The notes under the pieces are model-generated. The model ran no database searches, was not told where the DNA came from, and was given only the letters and a program-made list of their open reading frames with translations. Source: Isoetes taiwanensis (taxonomy: Eukaryota > Streptophyta > Lycopodiopsida > Isoetales > Isoetaceae). From it: a DNA stretch of 64,000 nucleotides. The DNA lies in NCBI GenBank assembly GCA_021234155.1, contig JAJEKV010000108.1, forward strand, positions 2,274,676 to 2,338,675. Direction: 5' to 3'. Positions 1 through 11,040 of the stretch are shown here, piece by piece; position 1 is the first letter of the stretch; the number at the start of each line of letters is the position of its first letter. A program made the position numbers and the translations under genes.

Positions 1-1248
1 TTCGCGCTTCGTTCCAGTTACGTGTTGCTTCAAGCGAGACCAGCACCTTGCTATGCGATTAAATCGAATGGCGAGCCCCATGCTTCGGGGGCGGAACTCC
101 ACCAAGCCGCTTTAACAGCCCTTCATCGTCACAAAATTTGAACAATCTTGTCAAGCTGTACATCTTACCCTCGGCGAGACTAACAGGATCTTTGTATACA
201 TGAGTGCTACCAAATGCCGGCGCAGCGTAATCTGCCTGCCATGGACAACTTACCCTTCCGCAGTCTGGTGTTTGCAACCCACACACTGCAAAATCATCCC
301 ACACCCTCCCCATGAAACATCCTCAAGAATACCCGACTTAGTACCCACACACGGAAGCACCTTCCAGGGAATAGAGCCAAACAGGGCCGAGGTCAGCGGG
401 CCCTGTCACGGACATTTGCTGATGAGGAAGATGCACGGGGCCCGGGAGAAAGTATCGGCAAACCCTTCGTTAAAATTTCTCTCTTGCGCGAGAGAAAAGT
501 GTCATCAGCTGGCCGTTTATGTCTGACACCATCACGCATAGAAAACCCATCCACCACCCTCTCCCATGACCAAAACAAAGCAGAGCAGGTGCCTCGCCAC
601 AATGGTAAACAAAGAAGAAATGGTGCCAAAGGCACCCGGTACCCACTACGCTGGGAAAGGCGGAGGAGTTCACCACAACACCACCGTGCTTGCGTCTTCG
701 ACCTACTCTGACTTCACTTGGCCTTGTCTGTAAAGCGGACCCACATTGGCATGCCATCATAGCGAACAAGAACTCTATGAGACACTATCATAGCGCTTGC
801 TTAAAATCAACTTAAGATAAGCAACCTCAACCTATTCCTCTGGCCAATAAAGAGCCCTCATAAAATTTCAAAACTGGCATTAGTCCAAAATGTTCCTCGG
901 GGAACCCAATTTTACTTACTAATGGAAGAAGTCAACAGAACTTCCAACTACCGGCCCGGACTTTACTTAGTAATCTTGTACCTGAGGAACCATATGGGGG
1001 CCATGAGCCTCAATCTATTAATAGTAGAGGCTACTTAGCCGGGAATCAAGGAAATGCGGTATTCAAGATCTATCCATGTGAGGGCTGCAGCAGCTTCAAG
1101 ATACACACAGTACCACCGGACTCACCGACCCCTCCCAATAAGTGCGAAGAACTCCACGGGGATGCCATCCGACCCGGGGACATTTATCCTTGGCCATGCA
1201 TACGTACTCAAAGTAGTCTCCTGGAAGCTCACATCGGCTCTCACGTTG
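1..1248 (-). mobile_element. LINE A, 3' portion: degenerate reverse transcriptase
   Basis: This is the reverse-transcriptase half of an L1-type non-LTR retrotransposon, read on the minus strand. The motif PGSDGIPVEFF lies at about 1,147-1,178. It matches the conserved K-PGPDG-x-x-EFF block at the start of plant LINE RT domains. About 640 bp further along, ADDTFLS at about 493-513 corresponds to the catalytic F/YADD box. The spacing is reasonable for fingers and palm, but the region is broken by frameshifts and stops, so no functional protein is possible. The 3' end and poly(A) lie beyond the window start. The 5' half is found at 38,814-42,100, the two halves being separated by the CACTA-type insertion. 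The 84-codon minus frame at 59-313 is probably the post-RT part, but I do not recognise a motif in it. Confidence 0.78.
1246..1248. repeat. Target-site duplication TTG, left copy
   Basis: TTG lies directly before CACTACAA. The same trinucleotide follows the right terminus at 38,814-38,816. Three base pairs is the standard target duplication length for CACTA elements. Three matching bases alone would be weak evidence, but the position agrees with the interruption of LINE A. Confidence 0.65.
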
Positions 1249-1260
1249 CACTACAAGGGA
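1249..1260 (+). repeat. Left terminal repeat of CACTA element (CACTACAAGGGA)
   Basis: It starts with CACTACAA, the common terminus of plant CACTA transposons, where the transposase binds and cuts. Matching to the right end is exact for 8 bp only. Confidence 0.68.
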
Positions 1261-2440
1261 TGTAAGCGTCCAAGCAGCGTCGTCGTCGATAATGAAACAG
1301 CCGGATCGTGCGTCGTTAATCCGCTGGCTCACGTCGTTCAACGACAAACGTCATTCGGCGATTCAACAACGATCATCGAAGGCGGCGTCTTCGACCGTAA
1401 CATGGAAATACTGCTACGCAAAGCGCTTGAAACCACCGATGTCAAACAATCAATATCGCGTGACGTCGTTCCAGCAGCGTTTCACGAAAACTGTGGCTTG
1501 TCGCGTCGCGTCATCGCATTAAATAGAAGCGATTGCCAAAACTGGCGGCCTGCGTCAAAACAGCGCCGGCGTGCGTCAAACGGCGGCATTCGCTTTTATG
1601 CGACGATATCCGCATGCACTTTGTGATAGCATGGGTGCTGGTGCCAAGGCGGCTTTGCTGGGTGTCCAGAGACGCGTCGACTGGCGTCGGTTTAGCGGTC
1701 GCAGAAAAATTTTTTGCCTGCAAATAAACCTAACCCTACATCCGTTATAAGATCCATCGATAATGCTTGTTATTCTTATTTTTGAGTGTTCTTCCCTATC
1801 TTGCTATAATGGTCAGGAGTTGAAGACCACCGCCAGCGATATGTTCCTTCTTCGCGTGAAATCCTCCTCTCCTCAAGGAAGACAACTCCGAAACTAACCC
1901 CACAACATGCGAGAACCACTCCCCTTCACCATGCGTGGCAGTGGGCGAGAACTACGTTGCATAATGCAGTTTCCATGCGGGGAACGGTGGGAACTCGCGA
2001 GCCAAACAGAAAGCGACATTAATGAGTGCGGAATGTGTGCAAGTGGTTCATCAAAGTACGCGTCAAGTTGGTGCAGAAGTAATGTATAAGCTTTTTTATG
2101 AATGGAAACAATAGGGTTTTATCTAGCGTATTTGTGCGTTGTATAAGCATTTTTATGAATGGGAACAATGCGTTGTTTTTATTTGTTGTGTTGTGTTACG
2201 TATTTGTTTTACATTGTGTTAAACAATCACGATTTGATGGATTGCAGCGTTATGATCATTTGGCGTCGTTCGCGGCGTCGCTGATCATCGGCGTGGCATA
2301 TGAGGGCATCGAGGCGGTTGCAAAGGCGTGTATGCTGGAATTAGCCAGTCGATCGGCGTCATTCGCAGCGATCCGCGAACGTCGTCGCTCGCATCCTGCA
2401 GCGAGGCCCGGCCACTTCAAATTAACCGCATGGCTACCAT
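1261..2440. repeat. Left subterminal region, GCGTCG-rich
   Basis: The region carries many GCGTCG, CGTCGTT and AACGACG strings in both orientations, including the near-palindrome CGTCGTTCAACGAC at 1,332-1,345. Dense in the first 450 bp, it thins out towards 2,440, with an AT-rich patch near 2,080-2,220. In CACTA elements such short repeats near the ends are binding sites for a transposon-encoded protein. That role is inferred here from position and pattern. The reading frames in this stretch (for example 1,054-1,626) come from the GC-rich repeats and show no domain. Confidence 0.6.
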
Positions 2441-5400
2441 TTGTTTGGATTTTTGCGCCCGTGGAGTCTTCGCAAAATGCGTCTACACTTTATCTTTGGC
2501 TTCATTAGAGTTCACGCTTCCATCTATAAATTAAAAAAATTAAAATCTTAAAAGTATGTTAAAAACTTGAGGGATGCGTCAAGGTGCGGTGGGTTCCATC
2601 CGAATGGAGAGAAGACTAAATGTATCGAGGTTTATGCACCTCGGAAGCAGTTTCAATCGCAGATTACAAAATTTGAAAGGTTCGCGTGAATATAAGGTGC
2701 TGAGTCGACTCCATTTCAAATGGAGGACTAGATGTATCAGTTGTACCAACGATCAAATACTTTCTAAATATCATAACGTTGTGAATCTGAATCTTAGAAT
2801 AAACATTGATAAAAATCATGAAAAAACATGGATATTTATAGTATTATATTAATACATGAGACTTTATTATTTTTATTGTTTACTGAAAAGCAACGTATAG
2901 ACGAGCGTCGAGAGGAATTGAGCAGTAAGTGGGGCAGCTTTGAGAAAGTTATGGCGACTTTCGCAGAATGTTACAACAATTGCCTAGAAAATAGTCAATA
3001 GACTGATGGACCTAGTCTTCCTGGAAGGTGTTGCATAATGAAATAGATACCGCTGAAGTGTATGTACCATAAACATGTTTTGAATGATTAGTTAACTTTG
3101 CCTGTATCTTGATGTTGCACTGCGTTGTGCCCTTGGTGAGTTTATATTGCAATTACATTACGATAATAGTACGGAAGGACAAATAAAGCGGATGAAAAGC
3201 TGTCCCTCGACCATGTTAAGAGAAATATGGTGATGCCCGGAACAAATCCGGTAGTGCTCTGGGGCCGCACATGTGGGAGGTATTCCAGCGGTATAATATG
3301 AAGTCTCTTATGAGAGCGATAATCAGCTACTCTCATGTACTTGGTCGATGTCTTAACTTAGTTTACTTGTATTTTGTTAGGAAGAAATTGAAATGAAGTG
3401 AGGCCGAGGAAGCGTTATATAGATTACAGGGTTATGTTGTCATTAGAGTAGATGATGTTCAGTACTATGAATGCGTTCGCAAAACCCTGAAAAAAGCCAT
3501 CAACTTCCTGAAAGTATCCCGATACGATGATAGAAACTTCGTCGTTACAGTAGCGTTTGTAGGGTGGAGGAATGACAATGTTCATCAAAGTGGAATGTAC
3601 TACTAGATCATCGAAGAAAATAATCTTCCACCTTCCACTAGTCCATTGGTCCGATACTGGGATAAAGTCATTAAGAAATTCAATGCATGTACAGGGGCAG
3701 CCAATTTATGGAGACGTGAGACATATATATTAGGGTAAAGCGTACATGATTAAAATAGTGGTCCCCGGTGCTGGCACGGGATTATATATTATGACTGGTG
3801 AAGTCAAAGATGTAGTACATTTCTATTGCCATGTGGGTCGAGACCTTGCTTCACTTGGCATAGAATTGATTGGCGTGGGTTGGTGGCGTGGCAAATCTGT
3901 GGCCTGGGATTCAGGTAGCGCGGTGATATCAGGCCCGTTCATGGAAGCTGCGCTTATGTTTGGTGGTGGTCATGGGTTTGCGTGGAGCCTTTGGCATTAT
4001 TAGCTCTAACCTAGAGATCACGAGCTGCCAATTTGTGGTTTGTCGAGGCAAACAAGAGACCAAGAGATTTTTTGGTAGGTAAGGTGTTGAGATATATCAT
4101 GGTTTATGTATGAGAGCTTTTGTTGTGTTGGTGTTGATTGTTCATTAATATAATCTGGTAGACCAATAGGAGGTCCTTTGATGATAACTCAAATTACTCC
4201 TTATAATTTTGAATACATATTTTCTTCATCTTAATTCTTCTTCTTCTTCTCTTAGGAATGATTACACATAATGAAAAATAAATGTGTATGTCTTCAATAT
4301 GCTTTGATTTACATGACGCCAAAATTTTCCATATTTGGTTAGTTGATAAATGCTTAGAATTTACTCCAACCGGGCTCTCAATGTATGTATCAATCGCATA
4401 TGTTTACGTTTAATGCGGCGATGCGGTGTAGGCAAGTGGATATAAGACCACATCCAGCATCTGGAATTAGACATCAAAGTCATTGCGGATGAGAATTCAG
4501 AACCACATTGAGAGTATGGGTACAAACATGGAAGAGCTAGCGCAATGAAGAGTACAATAGTGAAGATGAAGCAGGAATACGATGAAGATAGTAACCGTAT
4601 TATTACTATGGGCGACTTCATGGAAGTTGAAGAACCATAGCAGAGCATGTTAGATGCATTTGGCCCAATCTTGAACTTAGCGACCTAGATGGCGGTATAA
4701 TACTCTAGCGATGATGCTTGAAGATCACGTTTTATTGGAGGCGCATAAAGCATTATATCCAGTGCAAGCATATCTGGCCGACATCTTTATTGATAATGGA
4801 AAACCTTCAACCAAATTCAAATATAAGGTGATACCGGTCTTCGGCTTTGTTAGAGTAAAAGTACAATTGCAATCACTTGACTTATTGAATTTGTAGTTGA
4901 ATGTATATCGTGAGTGCGATTTTTTATGAGGTTAGTACAAGAAAATGCTCTAACAAGGGAACACTGTGCCCAATTAATACGAATATCAAAAAGTATTGGC
5001 GGCTCTTTGGTTTTAGGCTACGCCAAGATTCGCGTATCTAAATGATTGCATGAGTATATTATCCGGATACAAAATTACGAAACATACTAAATGTGGTTGC
5101 CTCTAGGTACAATCACGGTCACCAAAAGGGTTTAGCCGAGTCGATGAAGGTGGTTAAGCTACTTTCCATTGATCCCAGCATAAGGCTATTGTTTGATGTG
5201 AATCTCTAGCTTACGCTCATGGGTTGGTGTTACGCTGTCGTGGTGACAATGTACTCGTGGTTAGTGGCTGGCAATGGAAGCATATTGATGAAACATGGCG
5301 AATTTGGAGAGCCACGAAAATCTAGTTAGGGTTGTAGCGGATGGTTATTTAATCTATATGGACGTCCGAAATTGACCCGGCATTGGTCAGCGGCGCGATT

Positions 5401-8000
5401 AGTGTTTGATCGAAACTATGGTACCCGCAGGTGGTTTGCTCTGCTGAAGATTGGCCGTTTTATTGGGTGCGTTGTAGTTCGAGGACGAAGAAGCTAGGAA
5501 AGTCTAGATCCATATCCCGAAAATAGTTATTGATGAGCTTTTGTTGTATTGGTGAAGGTATTGAAGTTCTACGATGTCTCAAGAGAACTTTCGTCTTTGG
5601 TTACCTTGAGAGCAATCTTAATGTGGACGAAGGCGATTGGCACAGCTGTATATCTCCCGGACTCCAGAATGCGGATATAGGCATGTCACTTGTGTGGGTT
5701 TGAGCGGTTGAACTCTCGCGGGTCAGCATTGCAAAATATCTATACAGAAACTTCAAAGAGATATCGCCAATGGAAAATGGAACCGATACGATAGGTCAAA
5801 GAGAGAAAACTTATTACGAAGAGCCTCCCAAAAGGTTGACAATGAGAGGTGGGGTAACATGTAGGATCTCTGGCAGAAGAAATAAGGTTAGGGAATGAAG
5901 TGGAAAGCATCGCTTCTTTCCTTCTACCTATTGGACGGGGGTGAAGATCCATGTACTGCTTGATCCCACATGCACATCTTTAAAAGCGTTTACGTCTATT
6001 TGGAAGCATCACTTAGGGCGTAAGGACAATGCAGCACGAGAAAGATCTGAGAAAGTGGATCAAATCTAAGCATGGTTAAATGTCGAGAAGAAGGAGAATA
6101 GGGCCACAAGTGGTTGGATGGTGCCTAGAAAATGTGAAACCCGTTAGAGGCGATCTAAGGCAATAGGAACTTCAGAGCGAGTTATATGCATTCGTTCGTA
6201 ATTGTTTCTCTAACGAAGAGGGAGTTAAAGCTGGGTTGAAATCTCTGATTAGCATAAGATGTTCGCAGTTTGTTATACCCTATTGTTACAGTGCGTCTAT
6301 TGAAGCGGTCCACTACATACAATATCTCTCCAGTTTCAGTTGATATGATTTAGAAAACACTTTCGTGCTGAACTCTCACTTAACTTTTCTTTCTTAAATC
6401 ATATTTAGATGGATTACAAGGAAGGAGATACGACAAATGAAATTGGGACGATAAAACTAAATTGTTCAGGCAATAATTTAACCTATCTAGAAAGAAAAAT
6501 TCCCAACAAGTTTTTTGGACATACAAACTCACTTACTGGTGCATTTGGTGGACAGTGGAAGCCTGCGAGGCACAACAAATCCTAGATGGATGTTTTATAG
6601 GCAGCTACATGAGAAGGTCTCAAGGACTTAAATGCGTCGAGAAGAGCAAGGCGAGGAGGTTTGCATGGCGAGGGGTTGGATTGCTGCGAGAGTCGTATTC
6701 TATGTCTGGGGGTTCTTGGCGAGACCACTACTTTGATGCTCGCGATTATGGGCCAGATGAAGACACTCAACTACTGGTTGGAGAGTTCGAAGGAAGAACT
6801 CCTGAGAAAAGTATTCTAGAAAAACAGAACAAAGATCAATAAGTTTCTCATCTACAACTCCACTCCCATGGAGAAATGGATCATGAGGAAAGAAAAAAAT
6901 AAAGAGATGAGAGAAACGCTATCGACTCGCGTCCTCAAGCTCTCCGCTTCGAGATCATCTAGAGTCACATAAAGTGAGATAAATATCATCATTTTCGAAC
7001 AACTAGAATGGCAAAACAGCGTGTGAATATTCGCGAAAAGAATTTACGCGCGTAAAAGCGTGTCACTATTTGTAAATTAACAATAGCATATAATTCCACC
7101 AGTTCGTTCGTTATTTTGAACATTTGTTCCACTTTTGCTTTGACGGTATAATTCATGCGTCAGTATGGTTAATACGAGTTGCTCACTTTGGGCGACCAGG
7201 GGTGTGGATCATGGCAAACGCTGCTTATGGGTTGGGGCTATATGTCAACCAAAAGTTGAAATGCAGTTGCAATTGAAATGTAAATCATTGAGCAATCGAG
7301 CAATGTTGGAATGGATTGGTACTATAAAGGAACTATATCATGGAGGTTGATGTGGGTGGTGCATTCAAAACAATGACTGATGCGAATGGTTTGATCTTAT
7401 TATTATGCGGTACTCATGCTTGCGATGCATGTAAAGGTGGCTTTATCCATTCACTGGGTCTAACTCCGGTGATTATATTGAATTGAGCCACCTCGTAGAA
7501 GTTGAGCAATGTGAACAAGTATGTTTACTTGGATGCAATAAAATTTATATATGTCATTGTGAAGGAACTAATGTAATAGAGGGTTTTGTAGGTCACTGCT
7601 GGATTTCAGTCCTTTGCAAAGATCAGTGTGGTGGTTAAGTAGTTCCATGTAAAGAGCTCGCTCATATGATTTGAGAGAGGGAGTTGAGTTGGAATGGGGT
7701 TTGAGTTCGGGCGTTGGTAGTAGGTAAATTTACCATCGATTGAACCTTCATTGCTTTATTATGATTATTATATTTTCTTCCACATATGAATAAAGTAAAC
7801 ATGCAATTTAGGCAACATTAGTATTACAACGAAGTTATCATAAACTATTTATACCAAGTTAATTAGCATCTAAGTATGAACCTATATGGCTTGTAGATCA
7901 GGCGGTTCTATCTGATTGAGTACAGCTTTATGTTTAATTAATCATAAAATGTGAAGATTCCCTTCAAAATGCAAAGATTCATATACAAAATCATATATGT
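2441..8000. other. Left internal arm of CACTA element, no recognisable gene
   Basis: Moderately AT-rich DNA. Short plus-strand frames occur at 3,746-4,003, 4,711-4,896, 6,555-6,842 and 7,165-7,350, and a longer interrupted frame at about 3,440-3,735 contains SPLVRYWDKVIKKFNACTGA. The last looks protein-like but I cannot assign a family. No TNP2 transposase or zinc-finger block is visible. The arm may be a decayed transposon-coding region. I see no promoter or repeat structure that can be called with confidence. Confidence 0.4.
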
Positions 8001-8754
8001 ATTCCTTCAAAATACTGCATTCATAAAAACCCATACACAATTCAAATGCAAAAACAAGAGTGGATGCGGTGCATCTAGTGGTATATATCCATAGCATCCA
8101 GTGCTGATCCTTTCGCGAGCTCGAGAAGGTGCTGCGGTGATTTCCTCCACCCGCGTCGAAGGAACAAGCGCCTCCCGGCATGGAATCCAACCCTCGGCGT
8201 GGTGTGCATTTCCCAAGAATTCGTAATACGGCACTTCCCACACCCGCTGGCGGATTTGTGCAGTTGCAACTTTTGAAATGAGACCCCGGCAAATGTTTCC
8301 CTTTAGGCCCCTATCCTCTAGCATACGGGCCAAACACAGCGAGCTCACCATGCATTTCTTGATTTTCGAGCTTTGTGAGGAAAGGTTCAACCTCCCGGTA
8401 ATATCTGGCAGGGTCTTTCTTGCCCCCCTATCAACGCGGCTTTATATTGGCTTTGCTTGAACTCGACCTTTCTTGGGTTAGGTTGGGTCTCAGCCTTTTC
8501 GGCCGGAAGCTGATTCAGTGCTCCAGCCTGCATCCGTGCAGCTATCGCGGAAGCATGCATAAAGCCATGGCGAGATGGCAGGTGAGAGCTTCCAAGCGAA
8601 GGAGGAGGAGAGCTGGAAGCCCAGCAGGGAAAAGCGAGGAAAGGGCGGAGAAGCGAGAGAAAAACTGAAGGAACCAAGACAATATATATGGCGCATCTCG
8701 GCATAAAACAAAACAAATTTAAATGCAGCGTCACGTTATAGCCAGAAGAAAGCA
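8001..8754 (-). other. GC-richer island with overlapping minus-strand frames
   Basis: Two overlapping minus-strand frames, 8,387-8,755 (122 codons) and 8,007-8,390 (127 codons), together with 7,942-8,292 in another frame, cover an island clearly richer in GC than its surroundings. One contains TAQIRQRVWEVPYYEFLG. I recognise no family. It could be a captured gene fragment or a decayed transposon ORF. With three frames open in the same stretch, base composition alone could explain the ORFs. Confidence 0.3.
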
Positions 8755-8830
8755 ATGATCAGGCGTCGTTAAGCATCTTCAAAAGCGTGGATTAACGGCG
8801 TCTATCGATCATAAAGCAACGTCTGTTCTT
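8755..8830. repeat. Internal GGCGTCGTT cluster
   Basis: The stretch reads GGCGTCGTTAAGCATC, then GATTAACGGCGTCTATCG and CAACGTCTG. These are the same core motifs as in the subterminal regions but lie deep inside the element. They may be a remnant of a nested related end. Confidence 0.4.
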
Positions 8831-9889
8831 TTAAAAGGTATGGCCCGACTTACTGTTTTCCCATTTCTTTTATGATTTGAGTGACTGCGAAGCGATCCCT
8901 GGATCTAGTTTTTCATTAGGTTATGAAGTTACTATGCTTTTGGGATACATGGCCATGGAAGGTATGCTTGAGCCTTGAACAGTTGAGGAGGAATGAGGAT
9001 TCAAGCGAGATATGAACCCTATCTTCTAGAAGTAAGGCTACTCTGTAGTTTATACACTTTGTGTATTTTATCTATTTTCTAATCCTGTAATAGCTTAGGT
9101 GTGGGAGCCGTCGGGGCATGAGAGGAGAATCACCAAGTGAAGACCCCACTATCCCATAGAAGATGAGGACTATGAAACAACGATCCGGATGAAAGTGTTA
9201 AAGTATGTGTGATTGGTGAGGAAGGCCATTAAATTACTAGGGTGGTACCCTAGCATGATGAGGGGCAACTTCATGAAAAAGAATCGTCAGGTTTGGAAAC
9301 TTCCACAAGGGAGCTTGACATTAACATATGATCTTGTCCCGACGTATTGCATGGTGGGTGCGGACAATACTTGACATGGAGCTATGGTTCCAGGGGATGG
9401 ACAAGTGGAGGACTTCACGATAGAAACTATAAATGGCTTCCGAGGAGGTATCTTTGAATTGTTCAGAAGTGATCTTTTGAACAATAAACCTATGTTTGTA
9501 CATTGTTATGACTCGAATTTTAATCTAGCATTGATACATATGCATGAACATGATGGAAAGGATTCTTCAGAATATTTTGCATTCTTACATTGGAATGCTC
9601 GCCTTCACCAGATTCAATTTTGCGAACCGCGGATTTCTGCGACATTTGACTTGAATTTGGTAGAACCAGCTTAAAGATGCTTAGCTAGTTTGAACTCTCA
9701 GCAACTCTTAAATAGGACACTTCCATGTTCATCTTTCAAATACATTCTTAGGATTTGTGATAGATTGTCCCGGCTTGGATTTTTACCTTCGGCTTTTGTT
9801 GAGGCGACCTACTAAATTTATGTTTCTTTGTGGCTTGAAGTCAAACGCATCTTCCAAATCTTCCTGGAAATGTTCGAGTTTGCCTACAT
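8831..9889. other. Unique DNA left of the satellite array
   Basis: Mixed-composition DNA without repeats. A 96-codon plus frame at 9,384-9,674 contains FRSDLLNNKPMFVHCYDSNF, which looks protein-like but belongs to no family I recognise. The last 10-20 bases run into the first satellite unit. Confidence 0.35.
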
Positions 9890-10159
9890 AGCGGGCTGCC
9901 CGACATTCTAATACTAACCATGACCTAGACCTTCTCCAAAGAAATTCGAAAAGTGGGCGTGTGGCGGTGTTGGATAAGTGGCAAAAATCAGGAGTATTTT
10001 CGTGCAATGCATTGAGTATGAATTTAATATTGTGTTGCCAACACCGCGCAACTTCTAATTGCCACGCTCGGGAGAGACGGGTCAAACTCCGTTCGTCGGT
10101 TCCCCGCTATGCGTTCTATTGCGCGGCGCTGCAAGCCCGCGTTCCAAAGCTGCCAGCAG

Positions 10160-11040
10160 ACCGTGCGGCCCCAAAGCGTAAACCCTTCTAGAGCACAGCA
10201 ACTCCGGGGTTTCGTTTGATTACTCCCTTGTCCGGTCGGTTAGACCCTGGCGAAGGCGTGTGGTGGAGTTGGGAGTGTTGGCGGACCCTAGGCGTCCCTC
10301 TGGGAGGCTTTCCACCAGGCTGCTCTCCCTGGGCCGGGAAGAGCGGGCCGCCCTCCCTCGAGACCCGTTTGTGGCTGCCAGTGGACTGAGAGAACGTTGA
10401 CATTGCTGCGGAAACCAGGTTGGTGGCAAAGACAGGACTTCGGCTAGCGTAAGAAACCCTTCTAGAGCACGGCAACCTACGGGGTTTACGTTCCGGAGAG
10501 CCCTCTCCTTGTCAGGTCCAGTAGGGACTTTGCGCCATGTCTTGAAGTGGAGTTGGGAGTGTGTTGGCGCCCAGGCTTAGCGGACACTTCATCCCTCCGA
10601 GGCGCTTGCCAGGAATTTCCTCTCCCCAAGGCCACGGAGAACCCAGGCAACCTCTTTGAAACAGCAATTTAGCTCACCAATAGACTGAAATACAACATTA
10701 CCGGGATCAAGATTGCGTGGCAGAAGGCGGAGACTTCGGCCCCAGCGTAAACCCTTCTGAAACTGGCAACCCACCGGGGTTTCGTTTGGGAAGGCCCACT
10801 GCCGCTGTCGATTGACACTGCATGCATGTCTTGAGTGGAGTTGGGGTGGTGGCGTGCTTCAGAATCCTGGGAGCGCTTTGCCCTGGAATTTCTCTCCCAG
10901 GGCCACAGGAAGGGCCGGACAGCCTCCCCTCACTTGGGAACCACCCGATTTGGCTGCCTTGTGGTTTTAGGAATGGCGACATTTGCCACGGGGATCAGAG
11001 TTAGTGGCGGGAGGGCCGGGACACAAGCCCCAAAGCGTGA
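10160..11040 (+). repeat. Extra copies of a 290-bp satellite sub-unit
   Basis: The string (G)CGTAAACCCTTCTAG and its variants recur at about 10,173, 10,456, 10,750 and 11,035, spacing 283-294 bp, before the next full unit follows. Each short copy jumps from the GTGGC sequence after ACATTGCCAC...GGACCA straight back to GACTTCGGCCCCAGCGTAAA. This skips about 770 bp of the normal unit. It accounts for the 1,933-bp landmark gap (one unit plus three sub-units). It is a local amplification at the array edge. Confidence 0.85.

Noticed and set aside
2441-9889. CACTA transposase (TNP2) gene in the left arm
   Set aside because: I looked through all frames and found no stretch resembling the conserved TNP2 blocks. 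Only short unassigned frames are present.
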